60,282 nucleotides of DNA from Oligoflexia bacterium (GCA_019694515.1 JAIBBU010000018.1:1-60282); one strand, 5' to 3'. Counted from the first letter of the stretch, positions 42,801-52,734 are shown. A program made the numbers and translations. The notes: generated from the letters alone by a model not told the origin.

Positions 42801-45032
42801 CTACAACATATCCTGCGGATCCACATCAAAGATCAGCTTGAGGGAGGCCGATTTATTTGGCAGGCCCTTCAGTGTTTTTAACAGCACGTTCAACTGCGGG
42901 CTGCCCTTAGCTTTAAAAAGCAGGTGCGCTCGCCATTGCGCTTTGATCTTTTCGATCGGGGCGGGCGCCGGTCCCAGAACCTGGATCGCAAACTGCTTGG
43001 CCTCGATCAAGCGCGCGGCGTAGCGCCGCAGTTTGGTCAGCGCTTCCAGCGGCTCGTGTTCGCGCACTGAGGCCGCCACTACCCGCAGCAATTTGCAGTA
43101 AGGGGGATAGTTCAGGAGCTTGCGGGCGCGCAGCTCGACTTCGGAGAAGCCCGAGAAGTCTGATAGCTTGGTCCGCACCAGGCTGGGGTGTTGAGGGACA
43201 CGCGTCTGCAGTACCACCTTTCCGGGCGCGGCCGCGCGTCCAGCTCGGCCTGAGGCTTGAGTGAGAATTTGAAAAACACGCTCGGCGGCACGAAAGTCCG
43301 GCATATGCAGCCCCACGTCGCAATCGGCGACCCCTACCAATGTTACTCCTGGGAGATCATGGCCCTTGGCGATCATTTGGGTGCCCACTAATATCTGAGT
43401 TTCTCCGCTGCGTACGCGATCCAAAATTGCACGGTATTGATCGTGCTGCGTAGCGGAATCACGATCGAGGCGGTCGATCACGGCATCAGGAAACAACTCG
43501 CGCAGTTCATCATAGATCTTTTCAGTGCCGGCGCCGCGTTGCACCAGCTTGGCGGGCTTGGTCGCAGCACTTTTACTCCCGGGTTTATTGCAGTTGGGGC
43601 AAAATTCCGGAGGTACGATATGCATGTTGCAATAATGGCAAAGCAGCGCATTCGTGCTGTTGTGATAGGTCATAGTCACGCTGCAGTTCGGACACTCGAT
43701 TACAAACTCACATTCTTCACACTGCAGATAGCTTGCGAAGCCGCGCCGATTATATAGCACGAAGGCTTGCTGTCGGCGTTCTAGGGTTTCAATCAGCCCT
43801 TGATAAAGTTCGCTGGAAATATTTTGGGAGGGGCGCTGATACAGCCGCGATCGATTCATATCAACCAGCGTAAAAGCCGGAACACTGCTGCCCTGTGGAC
43901 GCGACGGTAGAGTCAGATAGCGGAATTTCCCGCTGAGCGCATTTTGCAGCGTTTCCAACGAAGGCGTCGCCGAACCTAGCACGACGCTGCATTTTTCCAG
44001 CATGCCCCGCACTAAAGCCAGGTCGCGTGCATTGTAACGCAGCCCATCGTTTTGTTTGAAGGAGGGATCGTGCTCCTCATCAACTATGATTAGCCGTAGA
44101 TTCGGTACTGGCGCAAAGACCCCCGAGCGGGTGCCGATTGCAATTAGCGCCTGCCCCTCGACGAGCCGGCGCCAGCTCTCCCAACGCACGCGCGGGTTGA
44201 GTGAGCTATGTAGCAGCGCGATCTGATCGCCTAGCCGCGCGCGGAAACGGTCTACCAGCTGCGGAGTCAATGCAATTTCTGGCACGATCACCAGCGATCC
44301 CTCGCCGCGCTCCAAGCAGCGCGCGATTGCTTCGATATACACCTCGGTCTTGCCGCTGCCGGTAATGCCGTGCAGCAAGCTGGGATGAAATTTTCGTTCG
44401 GCTGTCATGCCTGCGAGCGCTTCGAGCGCTGCTTGCTGCGCAGGGTTTAACTGCAGCTCTGTTGGCGCCCATTCCGGCACGGCCGTAGTAAAAGGCTGCT
44501 GCAGAGCCATTTCTTCCGTATGCACCGAAATTAATCCGGCCTCTTCCAGCTTTTTGAGAGCGCCCGCGCAGCCTTTGATCTGTTTCGCGAGCAGGCCATA
44601 GTCCGCCCGGCCTCCTGCGGACTGCAGCGCGGCAATGATCTTAGGGGCGATTTTGGAACGCGCCGGAAGCGGTTGAGCTTTGAGCAAACACACGGTCTTA
44701 CTAAAGCGTTTTGGGACCGGGCTCGGAATGGCAGTGTCGATTACATTCGCTAATGGCTCAGCGTAGTAATCCGCAATCCATTCGAAAAATTTAAGCTGCT
44801 GCGGCATGAAACAGGAGAACAGTTCGCCCGGCTTGTCGACGGCCTTAAGGGCATAGGGCAGCTTCTTGGTAACGTCATCGGAACGTGCCACCACGAAACC
44901 GGTGGCTTGGCGTCGACCCAGTGGTACTACTATGCGTGATCCCACATTAACCTGAGCGGAGAACTGCGGGGGCAGCTCATAGGTAAACGCCTGGCTAAGC
45001 GGCGGAATGACAACGTCGATTCGGGAAGTCAT
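42801..45032 (-). CDS. priA: Primosomal replication restart helicase PriA
   Basis: 743 residues from ATG 45032 (MTSRIDVVIPPLSQAFTYELPP); an earlier in-frame start at 45086 has no support. The N-terminal 3'-DNA-binding domain is followed by the helicase core: GITGSGKTEVYIEAI (Walker A), VPEIALTPQLV, IGTRSGVFAPVPNLRLIIVDEEHD (Walker B DEEH) and GSATPSLETL. A zinc-binding insert has paired Cys (CEECEFVIECPNC, CHYCN, FCPNCN). Motifs V/VI are GTQMIAKGHDLPGV and QASGRAGRA. Reloads the replisome at stalled forks. Only the 3' end of the gene faces the tRNA. Confidence 0.96.
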   Translation of the reverse strand: MTSRIDVVIPPLSQAFTYELPPQFSAQVNVGSRIVVPLGRRQATGFVVARSDDVTKKLPYALKAVDKPGELFSCFMPQQLKFFEWIADYYAEPLANVIDTAIPSPVPKRFSKTVCLLKAQPLPARSKIAPKIIAALQSAGGRADYGLLAKQIKGCAGALKKLEEAGLISVHTEEMALQQPFTTAVPEWAPTELQLNPAQQAALEALAGMTAERKFHPSLLHGITGSGKTEVYIEAIARCLERGEGSLVIVPEIALTPQLVDRFRARLGDQIALLHSSLNPRVRWESWRRLVEGQALIAIGTRSGVFAPVPNLRLIIVDEEHDPSFKQNDGLRYNARDLALVRGMLEKCSVVLGSATPSLETLQNALSGKFRYLTLPSRPQGSSVPAFTLVDMNRSRLYQRPSQNISSELYQGLIETLERRQQAFVLYNRRGFASYLQCEECEFVIECPNCSVTMTYHNSTNALLCHYCNMHIVPPEFCPNCNKPGSKSAATKPAKLVQRGAGTEKIYDELRELFPDAVIDRLDRDSATQHDQYRAILDRVRSGETQILVGTQMIAKGHDLPGVTLVGVADCDVGLHMPDFRAAERVFQILTQASGRAGRAAAPGKVVLQTRVPQHPSLVRTKLSDFSGFSEVELRARKLLNYPPYCKLLRVVAASVREHEPLEALTKLRRYAARLIEAKQFAIQVLGPAPAPIEKIKAQWRAHLLFKAKGSPQLNVLLKTLKGLPNKSASLKLIFDVDPQDML

Positions 45033-45260
45033 AAAACGGAATTTTACAGATATCATGACAGTGATCCATAAGTCACGATCTACCATCGTTTGCTGGTGAA
45101 TTGAGATCCTGTTTCAGCGCCGAACTCGAATGAGCACGCATGCTCCCTGCAATTCTACGCATGCCCAAACATTTCTTGTCTCTCAACCGAGCGGAATGCA
45201 TCATAAACTTCTGAGAGAAGTGTCCCGTTTAGAATCGTGCGCCTATTTGGGTTAGGTTAA

Positions 45261-46364
45261 GTGAGTCTCTTAGATTTCCTGCAAAAGAAAGAATATCTGG
45301 TCAGCATCGACATCGGCTCTACGGCCATTAAGCTGATTGAATTCGACATGAGCGGGTCGCGTCCGCGTGTCGTAAATATTGGCGTATCTCCAGTGCGCGG
45401 CGACATTTTTGCCGGCAACGTAATCACCCGTGCTGAAAAAGTCGCTGAGCAGATCAGCGGATTGGTAGAAAGTAATGCGATCTCCGATAAGCGCGTTGTA
45501 ACGGCAGTGCCCGGACCGAGCGTTTTTACCAAGAAGATAAAGATGCCTAAGCAAGACCCCGGGCAGCTCAAGTCCAGTATTGGCTTGGAGGCGGGCAATT
45601 TCATTCCGCACAACCTAGATGCCGTGCGGCTCGACTACCACATCATCGGCGAGTCCAGCAAAAATCAACTGGATGTGCTGATCGTCGCAGTGAAAAATGA
45701 AATTCTGGATAGCTTTACTGGCAGTCTCTCACTGGCTGGATTAGAGACTGCGGTAGTGGACGTGGACGTTTTTGCGCTGCAAAATATTTTCGAGCTCTCG
45801 CACCCTGAATTGACGGAAAAGACAGTAGCGCTGGTCAACATCGGCGCGCGCTATTCATCGATTAATATCTGTCGCGGCGGAGAATCGCTGTTTACCGGCG
45901 ACATCGCGGTCGGCGGCAAAATGTTTACCGATGCGATCGCCGAGGGGCTTGGCGTCACCACAGAGGAGGCGGAGCAGTTAAAGCTTGGCAAGGCGCCGGC
46001 GGCCGCCGACGGCGCGGCACACACGGCCTTAATGGATTCAGTCCATGATATTGTGGAGCGTCAACTTGAATATATTTCATCGGAATTTAATCGCCAGCTG
46101 AGCTTCTTTTGGAGCGCGTCGGGCTCCGATGAATCGATCGATCAGATTCTGTTGACCGGAGGAGGCGCTCTGATTCCGGGTCTTTGCGCTGAATTGAAGG
46201 AAAAGACGGGGGTAGCGTGTGAGCTATTAAATCCGCTGGCAGTAATCGAGGCCGGCGAAGGTGTTGACGCTGATTATTTGAAGGAAGTAGCACCGCTGAT
46301 GTCAATTGCGTTGGGCATGGCGATTCGGCAGCCCGGCGATAGAATTATTCCGGATGTTTTTTAG
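45261..46364 (+). CDS. pilM: Type IV pilus assembly protein PilM
   Basis: 367 residues, GTG start. Cytoplasmic actin-like ATPase that starts the PilMNO inner-membrane alignment complex. Landmarks are SIDIGSTAIKLIEFD (phosphate 1), MPKQDPGQLKSSIGLEAGNFIP, VNIGARYSSINICRGGESLFTGDIAVGGKMFTDAI (phosphate 2 region), and ILLTGGGALIPGL. The gene is followed by pilN with a 2-base gap. About 230 bases divergent from priA provide the promoter. Confidence 0.95.
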   Translation: MSLLDFLQKKEYLVSIDIGSTAIKLIEFDMSGSRPRVVNIGVSPVRGDIFAGNVITRAEKVAEQISGLVESNAISDKRVVTAVPGPSVFTKKIKMPKQDPGQLKSSIGLEAGNFIPHNLDAVRLDYHIIGESSKNQLDVLIVAVKNEILDSFTGSLSLAGLETAVVDVDVFALQNIFELSHPELTEKTVALVNIGARYSSINICRGGESLFTGDIAVGGKMFTDAIAEGLGVTTEEAEQLKLGKAPAAADGAAHTALMDSVHDIVERQLEYISSEFNRQLSFFWSASGSDESIDQILLTGGGALIPGLCAELKEKTGVACELLNPLAVIEAGEGVDADYLKEVAPLMSIALGMAIRQPGDRIIPDVF

Positions 46365-46366
46365 TC

Positions 46367-47329
46367 ATGATTAAGATCAACTTACTCGGAGACGAGACCG
46401 TCATTGACCAAAGCGGCAAGCTTTTTTTGCTGGGCTATGGGGCTTCCCTGATTGTTTTGATCCTCGTTTTCTTGGTGGCGCAGACCTCAGTTGCCGGCAG
46501 GGTTAGTGAGTTAAGAGAGAAAGAGGAAACGTTAAACGCCAAGCTGGTCCAGCTCAAAAAGACCACTCAAGAAGTACGTGAATTAGAGAAGAAGAAGCAG
46601 GAACTCGATCTGATCACAGCCACGATCGCCAAACTGAAACTGAGTCAGGCCGGACCGGTCAGGGTATTAGATGATCTTAATTTGGCCGTGCCTAGCAGGT
46701 TATGGCTCAGCGAAATCTCTGAAAAATCAGGGATTATGCAGATTAAGGGCCTGGCGATTACTGATCAGGAGATCGTGGGCTTCATGAAGAACTTAGAAGC
46801 CTCCAACTATTTTACTCAGATTGATCTCAAAGAAAGCGTCTCGGTCTCTTTAGTTAAAGTTTCCGCCTATAATCATTTTACCTCCAAATTTACCCGCTAC
46901 ACCGTGCGCGCCGAAGAGCGCATGGCACAGATGCGGAGAATTCAGGAGGACGCCAAACGAGCCGGCTTGAAATTCGGCACGACCGAGGGGCCGCCGATTA
47001 CCAGCGCCTCCTCCGGTGACACAGTTAAAGTGATGAGCACACAGAAGATTGGAGGGTTTCGCGGACTGGTGGAGTCGGGGGTCTTTCGCAAAGGATCGAA
47101 CAGGGTGGAGCGAATTTCAGCCTGGAGCTCGGTAGAGCCGGTCGCGGCCAAGGCCTTTATCGTTACAGCGCGGGTACTCTACACCGGCAAGTTAAAGGCG
47201 CTGCTCGACGCGCAAGCCAAGCCTAAGAACGAGGCTGGTGACGATAAGACCAAAGATAAAAATGTCAGCCTAGATCTGCTACTGCGTCGACTGGGTTATG
47301 CCCTTGTGGACGTGAAGGAGGTCGCATGA
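46367..47329 (+). CDS. pilN: Type IV pilus assembly protein PilN
   Basis: 320 residues. It opens with MIKINLLGDE, the short cytosolic tail that binds PilM, then a transmembrane helix (about 22-42) and a periplasmic coiled coil (REKEETLNAKLVQLKKTTQEV). A PilN ferredoxin-like domain follows (VPSRLWLSEISEKSGIMQIKGLAITDQEIVGFMKNLEAS). It is longer than the usual roughly 200 residues because of a C-terminal extension after residue 200. It overlaps pilO by 4 bases (ATGA), so the pair is coupled. Confidence 0.9.
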   Translation: MIKINLLGDETVIDQSGKLFLLGYGASLIVLILVFLVAQTSVAGRVSELREKEETLNAKLVQLKKTTQEVRELEKKKQELDLITATIAKLKLSQAGPVRVLDDLNLAVPSRLWLSEISEKSGIMQIKGLAITDQEIVGFMKNLEASNYFTQIDLKESVSVSLVKVSAYNHFTSKFTRYTVRAEERMAQMRRIQEDAKRAGLKFGTTEGPPITSASSGDTVKVMSTQKIGGFRGLVESGVFRKGSNRVERISAWSSVEPVAAKAFIVTARVLYTGKLKALLDAQAKPKNEAGDDKTKDKNVSLDLLLRRLGYALVDVKEVA

Positions 47330-47982
47330 ACGCCTTTGTGGAAAGCATTTTGAATCGGCCCAAGGGGCAAAAGATCGCGATTTGGATCGGAAGTTTTGCG
47401 GTCTTGATTCTTGTGTTCTGGAGCGCGTTCTATTCTGGGAAGGCAAAAGAAGCGGCGCGGCTTGAAGAAGTTGTCTCGGGACTGGATGGCCAGATCGCAA
47501 ATGAACAGCGGCTGGCTAATAATTTGGGGGCGTTTCGTAAGGAGATTAAGGCGCTGGAAGCGCGACTCGGTGTCGCGGTACGGCAGCTTCCCGATCGGCG
47601 ACAGATCCCCGATCTGCTCTCTTCGATAGAAACTTTAGCGCGCGATTCAGGACTAGAGGTCAAGCGCTTTGCGCCGCGTCCGGATGTAATCATGGACTAC
47701 TATGCGAGTGTGCCCGTGGACGTGGAGCTTAAGGGCACATATCACCAAATTGCGACGTTATTTGATGAAATTGCAGGGCTTTCACGCATTGTGAATGTGA
47801 ATGACGTGACGATGCGGGAGCCCGAGGGAGTCGAGGAAGAAGCTCACGTAAAGGTCGAGGTGAGCTGCGTCGTCACGACGTTCCGCTACCTGGACGAAAG
47901 CGAGCGTATTAAAGAGGTGACAGAAAAAGCCGACGCGAAGAAACGAAAAGGCAGCACCAAAAAGAAGACCACCTCTTCGTAA
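47326..47982 (+). CDS. pilO: Type IV pilus assembly protein PilO
   Basis: 218 residues: a transmembrane helix (about 18-36), a coiled coil (AARLEEVVSGLDGQIANEQRLANNLG) and a periplasmic domain with LPDRRQIPDLLSSIETLARDSGLEVKRFAPRPDVIMDYYASVPVDVELKGTYHQIATLFDEIAGLSRIVNVNDVTM, the classic PilO signature. The C-terminus is Lys/Ser/Thr-rich. Partner of PilN in the inner-membrane alignment complex. A PilP gene would be expected next but none is seen. Confidence 0.93.
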   Translation: MNAFVESILNRPKGQKIAIWIGSFAVLILVFWSAFYSGKAKEAARLEEVVSGLDGQIANEQRLANNLGAFRKEIKALEARLGVAVRQLPDRRQIPDLLSSIETLARDSGLEVKRFAPRPDVIMDYYASVPVDVELKGTYHQIATLFDEIAGLSRIVNVNDVTMREPEGVEEEAHVKVEVSCVVTTFRYLDESERIKEVTEKADAKKRKGSTKKKTTSS

Positions 47983-48007
47983 TTTCAGCCTTGAGGAGGT
48001 ACAGCCC

Positions 48008-48106
48008 ATGCTGCAGACCCTCCTGCTCCAAACGCCGTTTACAAACTTTTCGAATTTAGCAGCAATTCATAACTGCGTTAGGAGTGCGACCCTTTACCAA
48101 ATATAA
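48008..48106 (+). CDS. Small ORF with strong Shine-Dalgarno in the pilO-pilQ gap
   Basis: A 32-codon frame (MLQTLLLQTPFTNFSNLAAI and onward to LYQI). It begins 7 bases after GAGGAGGT, one of the best ribosome sites in the window, and starts 26 bases after the pilO stop. The peptide has no lipobox, so it is not a plain PilP. It could be a leader peptide, a remnant of a lost gene, or coincidence. The rest of the gap (to 48333) is AT-rich and holds a promoter candidate. Confidence 0.35.
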   Translation: MLQTLLLQTPFTNFSNLAAIHNCVRSATLYQI

Positions 48107-48108
48107 TA

Positions 48109-48139
48109 TTGACAGGCAGTTGTAATGCTGAGAGATAAT
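48109..48139 (+). promoter_or_regulatory. Candidate sigma-70 promoter for pilQ
   Basis: A perfect -35 TTGACA (48109-48114) is followed after 19 bases by GATAAT (48134-48139). The spacing is longer than the optimal 17, so the call is tentative. It would give pilQ its own transcript with a leader of nearly 190 bases; pilQ itself has AGGAG upstream of its ATG. Confidence 0.35.
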
Positions 48140-48333
48140 TCAAGAAAATTTTCGGGTAGTTTCTGCTTCTAACATTCTGTCGGTCGGCCATTTTTTCTTT
48201 GCGGGAAGAATTACCTCACGAATGACATAGGAACACTAAATAAGTAGACGGGTTTTGCTGACTACTGGTTGTGTTTGTTGTTAGGTTTTTGGTTCAAGTT
48301 TTAAGTTTTTAAGTTCGTTTAAGGAGAAACCTC

Positions 48334-50826
48334 ATGGACGTTACCGCGCGCCTTAGGCGGATAGCCGGTTGGATCGTTGCCTTCTTGGTTCTGGCTGTCC
48401 TCGCAGCCTGCTCTGCTCGCACTATTTCTTCTTCCACGGCATCGACGGAGGACACTGCGACAGCGGCTGTTACGGAGCAGCAGATCGCTGACAGCTCCAA
48501 CACCAATAATTGGACCGCGCCGGATACGGCTCCTTCCACCAGCTATGAAAGGCTGGCTTCGGCAAATGGAGGCAATCTCGGCCTTGGCATCGTCAACGGC
48601 GATGGCTTCGCGCGCTTGGTGATTGAGGGCCGCGAACTAACCAATAACTATACGCTGACCAGATTAGAAAATCCGGCACGCGTCGTAGTCGATCTGCCAG
48701 CCGCGGCTTCGACCTCGAGCTTTACCGCTCCAACCAGCAACTCCAATATCGTCTCTCAGGTGCGCGTGGGTGCACATCCTGACAAGACGCGCCTAGTGCT
48801 GGATCTCAGAGATCCTTCAGTTGAGCAGCAGGCTGCGATGCAGCAGGACCGTTTGGTAATCACGATGGCGCAGCCCAGCGCGCTGCAGACAGCGTTGGCT
48901 GCTCCGATAGAAGATAATTCGAAGATTGCATTGAACGACGATGCGCATGCCGCTTTTCCAGCTGACACCGAAACCGCCACAACCGGTTCAGGGGTCACTG
49001 CGGCTCAGCCTGAAATCGCTGCCGCCAAGAATAATTCTAAATTGACCGGCCTAAGCATCGAGGAGCTAGCTGGTTCTGGGCCGTCCTTGGTGGCCGAAAC
49101 CACTGGTACTACCGGCTATAACCTGAGCAAAACAGCCCCCTCAGAGTTTGTGCTAACTTTGCCCAACACCGGGCTGGAGGCTTCTGCCGCAAATACCATT
49201 CTAGCTCCCCGTAGCACCTCGGGTGCTCCGCAGATTAGATCGGTCCGTCCAGTCGTCGAAGGCGACAATGTAATGGTCCGCATTTTCACCACGCCGGGGA
49301 TCTCACTGGATGCTACCAGCAACGGTAATCGGATCGTTGTGACTCCGCGTAATGCGCCGGGCACAAGCGATATTCGTGCGCAAATGGCGGAAGAGAAAAA
49401 GGCGGATGCTGACAAGCCTGCCGATGCTGCAGCCGGCGAGCAAGTAAAGGTTTCCGATGTTCAACCCGCCGCTCCGAGCGATGATGAGTTGAGCTCGCTG
49501 TTGGCTGAGACTCCAAAATACAATGGACGTTTGATCTCCCTGGACCTTCAGGACACTGATATTGATAACGCCCTAAGAATCATTGCCGAGGTGTCAAACC
49601 TCAACATCATCGCCAGCGATGACGTTACCGGGAAGGTGACGTTGCGGCTGATTGATGTGCCTTGGGACCAGGCGCTGGATGTAATCCTAAAGACCAACGG
49701 TTTGGATAAGGTGCAAGAAGGCAATGTGATTCGCATTGCTCCCGTGGAGAAGCTGCGCTTGGAGCGCGAAGCTTTGAAGCAGGCCAAGGAAGCCGAAACA
49801 CAGCTGGCTCCGTTGACGGTCAAATATGTGCGGGTGAGCTACGCCAAAGCCTCCGACCTGAAGCCGTTGGTTGAGTCTGTTATTACCGAGCGTGGCACAG
49901 TGGCCTACGACGAACGTACCAATCAGCTGATCATTAAGGATATCGAAGAGGGTATCAAAAATGTTGCCCAGCTAGTCGCCAAGATCGATTTGAGAACTCC
50001 GCAAGTGCTTTTGGAAACTCAGATCGTGGAGGCTCAAAGAAGCTTAGCCCGCGCCTTAGGTACGGAACTCGGTTTCGAGTATATCCGTTCGCCTGAGACT
50101 GGAAACGCAACCGGCTACAATTTCCCGAACTCGGTGAATGTCGGCGGAAGCGTCTCTCCTGGCAGCAACGTGGCTTCGAGCTTCCCTGTGGCGATCGGCG
50201 CCTCGGGCGGTTCAGCCGTGAATTTCCTATTCGACAGTGCTGACGGGACGAAGGCGCTCGATGCACGTATCTCGGCGCTTGAGAATGAGGGCCGGATTCG
50301 CGTAATTAGCCGGCCTTCCGTCGCAACTACTAACAACAAGTCTGCCACGATTAAGAGCGTGGAGAAGATTCGCGTTAAGACCCCGGATGGCGGACTGTCG
50401 GTTGCTACCGGCCAGGGCGCTTCGGCGGCTGGAACCAGCACGGTTGCTACTGAGGTGATTGAAATTGGTATTACCCTGGAGGTAACACCGCAAGCTTCGC
50501 CAGACTACTACGTGTTGCTGGATATCGACGCCAAGTCGAGCACCTTCGGCTCACACGAGGTTGACGGCATTCCGTCCGAGGTTGAACGCAGCGCCAACTC
50601 AACGGTTTTGGTTGCTAGCGGACAGACCTTTGCGATGGGTGGAATTTACAAGATCTCGGACAACGACAATATTTCAGGAGTTCCGTTCCTGAAGGATATT
50701 CCGTTCCTTGGTCATCTCTTCCGCCGTGCGTCGGTCGACAACTCGGATGAAGAGCTAATATTCTTCATCACTCCGCGCATCATTGAAGGCAGCTTCGATG
50801 ACGCCGCTATGAAGTCAGCATCATAA
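48334..50826 (+). CDS. pilQ: Type IV pilus secretin PilQ (lipoprotein form)
   Basis: 830 residues with AGGAG 7 bases before ATG. An N-terminal hydrophobic segment ends in a lipobox LAAC (Cys26), so this secretin is itself predicted to be lipidated. AMIN-type domain(s) at about 75-180 and 230-340 would bind peptidoglycan. An STN/N0 domain (YNGRLISLDLQDTDIDNALRIIAE ... VPWDQALDVILKTNGL) spans about 395-465. The N1 domain has KYVRVSYAKASDLKPLVESVI. The C-terminal secretin core has LETQIVEAQRSLARALG, NFLFDSADGTKALDARISALENEG, SGQTFAMGGIYK and LIFFITPRIIE. Forms the outer-membrane pore for the pilus. Confidence 0.96.
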   Translation: MDVTARLRRIAGWIVAFLVLAVLAACSARTISSSTASTEDTATAAVTEQQIADSSNTNNWTAPDTAPSTSYERLASANGGNLGLGIVNGDGFARLVIEGRELTNNYTLTRLENPARVVVDLPAAASTSSFTAPTSNSNIVSQVRVGAHPDKTRLVLDLRDPSVEQQAAMQQDRLVITMAQPSALQTALAAPIEDNSKIALNDDAHAAFPADTETATTGSGVTAAQPEIAAAKNNSKLTGLSIEELAGSGPSLVAETTGTTGYNLSKTAPSEFVLTLPNTGLEASAANTILAPRSTSGAPQIRSVRPVVEGDNVMVRIFTTPGISLDATSNGNRIVVTPRNAPGTSDIRAQMAEEKKADADKPADAAAGEQVKVSDVQPAAPSDDELSSLLAETPKYNGRLISLDLQDTDIDNALRIIAEVSNLNIIASDDVTGKVTLRLIDVPWDQALDVILKTNGLDKVQEGNVIRIAPVEKLRLEREALKQAKEAETQLAPLTVKYVRVSYAKASDLKPLVESVITERGTVAYDERTNQLIIKDIEEGIKNVAQLVAKIDLRTPQVLLETQIVEAQRSLARALGTELGFEYIRSPETGNATGYNFPNSVNVGGSVSPGSNVASSFPVAIGASGGSAVNFLFDSADGTKALDARISALENEGRIRVISRPSVATTNNKSATIKSVEKIRVKTPDGGLSVATGQGASAAGTSTVATEVIEIGITLEVTPQASPDYYVLLDIDAKSSTFGSHEVDGIPSEVERSANSTVLVASGQTFAMGGIYKISDNDNISGVPFLKDIPFLGHLFRRASVDNSDEELIFFITPRIIEGSFDDAAMKSAS

Positions 50827-50848
50827 GTATCAATGAGGAGCAACGATT

Positions 50849-51640
50849 ATGCGTAACGTCCTTAAACCAATGAAATCGATTAAAGGGATTGCGCTCTGCG
50901 CCGTGCTCGCCACTGGTATGCTCGGGTGTGGAAGCGCTACCAGCAATGATCAAGGGACATCTTTTACGCTCCTTGGTTTTTTTGCCGAGCTTCCGGATAA
51001 CGCCTTCGACTGTACCGACCTGCCGGATCCGGTTCTGGGCACCGACGTACCGCTGGCTTCTTTCAGTGATGAGGGAACTACGGACGGGACGGTGGCTAGC
51101 GGTGCGGTGCGGGCTATCCTCGGGGTGCAGAACAACCTCTCCGGACAGTTCATCAGGACCCAGTACGCTGATATCGAGTATGTAATCGCGGGCGCAGATG
51201 TTACGCCGCCCTCGACGCGTGTGGCGGTAGGATTGGTGGTGCGTCCATCGGTCCCGGCCACGACGAACACAGGCACAACCGGCGGCGCTACAACTAAATC
51301 CAGCCTGCCTGGTTCTTTCACGGCTGACACCACCTGTTCAGGAGCCTTTGCCTCTTTCGACATTGTGCCTCCCGATATCAGAGCGTGGGTTAATTTGAAT
51401 CAAGGATCGTTGCCAGAGGCGCCTTTCGTGATGAACGCGGTTGTGCGGGTGAGTGGGCAGACCTCGGCTGGAGACAGTATGTCCTCCAACGAGGCGGTTT
51501 ACTCGATCCAGTTTACACCGGCGATCGACATTCAATCTCCCGAAGATACCACCGGGGGAACTTCGAATGTTGACAACGACACGGGCGGCACAGGCGGGGC
51601 GACCACGGACGGCTCCACGTCGGGCAATATTATTCCTTAG
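50849..51640 (+). CDS. Lipoprotein downstream of pilQ
   Basis: 263 residues. The lipobox MLGC (Cys27) follows a hydrophobic stretch. The mature part has several Cys (FDCTDL, TTCSGAF) and a Gly/Thr/Ser-rich C-terminal tail. No known domain is recognised. The start lies 22 bases after pilQ with GAGGAG upstream, so it is likely part of the same transcript. A pilus-associated or surface role is inferred only from position. Confidence 0.75.
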   Translation: MRNVLKPMKSIKGIALCAVLATGMLGCGSATSNDQGTSFTLLGFFAELPDNAFDCTDLPDPVLGTDVPLASFSDEGTTDGTVASGAVRAILGVQNNLSGQFIRTQYADIEYVIAGADVTPPSTRVAVGLVVRPSVPATTNTGTTGGATTKSSLPGSFTADTTCSGAFASFDIVPPDIRAWVNLNQGSLPEAPFVMNAVVRVSGQTSAGDSMSSNEAVYSIQFTPAIDIQSPEDTTGGTSNVDNDTGGTGGATTDGSTSGNIIP

Positions 51641-51681
51641 GTTGTGCGGGATTAAATAGCTTTATAACCAGGGGTACGGCA

Positions 51682-52734
51682 ATGTTAGGGATACGAAGCG
51701 AAGCAGGTTTTGGAAAGATTCTACGGGGCGCCGCGGTTGCGCTGTTGGCCCTGGGTGTTGTGGGCTGCTCCGGCAGCACCAACGATGAGTCGACGGCTGA
51801 TGTCGTTAGCGATGGCAGTTTTGTCGACTCAGATGGCAATGTCGGAAGCTTAACGTTGAACGTTAAGAACGACACTCCATCAGTCGGATCCACTTCGGCA
51901 TTTAGTGTCGTTGTGCACAATCAAAACGGGCAGCCCGTTCCGGGAATGCGCGTGACATGCGACACCGAGCGCGGTCTCGCTATTTTGGAACCGACCACCG
52001 GCTCCGAGATTACCGATTCGTTCGGCGGGATCAGCGGCGTGATCGGCTGTGCAGCTCCAGGCAGCTTGCAGATCGGTTGTCGCCTCTCGATCGGCGCCAG
52101 CAAACGTAAATTTGCTACTGTTAAGTGTCAGGGCCCGGTGCCGGCCGGCTTTAGCGGCTTCGGGGAGAACGTTGCTGGAGGTACGCTTGGTGGGGGTGTC
52201 AATACGGATGACGACAGCTCCAATGACACCGATGGCTTGAGGATCACCTCGATCGACTTCATTGATAACGGTGACCTTAGCTCGACGGCCACCTCGACCT
52301 CGATTGATACCGTGCAGGGCTGTTGTGAGTATGATGATTCAGACGCTTGCATTTCGGCCGAGCCCTTCTTCGATACTTATGTGAAGGTCAAAGTTGTTAA
52401 CAACACTAACCAGAATGCGCGCTTCACCTCGCTACGCTACCGGGTTCCGAACGGAACCGGTGATTCCACCGCGACTTTGACCTCAAGCGCGATTAGCTTG
52501 ATTGGCGATGCCACTGTGGAAGCTGAAGGCGGTGAGACCTCGGTACTGGGACTCTTTGCTGATGCGGTCACGGGCGGTAACAAACGTTTCGCGGGCAGCT
52601 CGAGCAATATCGGGTCGAACTTCGGTTTCCGCAATGTTCGCGTTACGCTTTCCGGAACGGACGGAGCAGGTAACCCGATCACTGTTTCGGCATCGATCGC
52701 TGCGAGCCTTGATAACTTTAACCAGTGCGGTTAG
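51682..52734 (+). CDS. Lipoprotein with possible Ig-like domain
   Basis: 350 residues. The lipobox is VVGC (Cys29). Residues about 55-150 (GSLTLNVKNDTPSVGSTSAFSVVVHNQNGQPVPGMRVTCDTERG ... GGISGVIGCAAPGS) have the pattern of a bacterial Ig-like (Big-1-type) domain: A.V.....G.pv.g..v. The rest is Asp/Thr/Ser/Gly-rich with Cys pairs (QGCCEYDDSDAC). It is followed by the terminator at 52779-52808. Probably exported to the outer membrane or surface. Confidence 0.72.
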   Translation: MLGIRSEAGFGKILRGAAVALLALGVVGCSGSTNDESTADVVSDGSFVDSDGNVGSLTLNVKNDTPSVGSTSAFSVVVHNQNGQPVPGMRVTCDTERGLAILEPTTGSEITDSFGGISGVIGCAAPGSLQIGCRLSIGASKRKFATVKCQGPVPAGFSGFGENVAGGTLGGGVNTDDDSSNDTDGLRITSIDFIDNGDLSSTATSTSIDTVQGCCEYDDSDACISAEPFFDTYVKVKVVNNTNQNARFTSLRYRVPNGTGDSTATLTSSAISLIGDATVEAEGGETSVLGLFADAVTGGNKRFAGSSSNIGSNFGFRNVRVTLSGTDGAGNPITVSASIAASLDNFNQCG

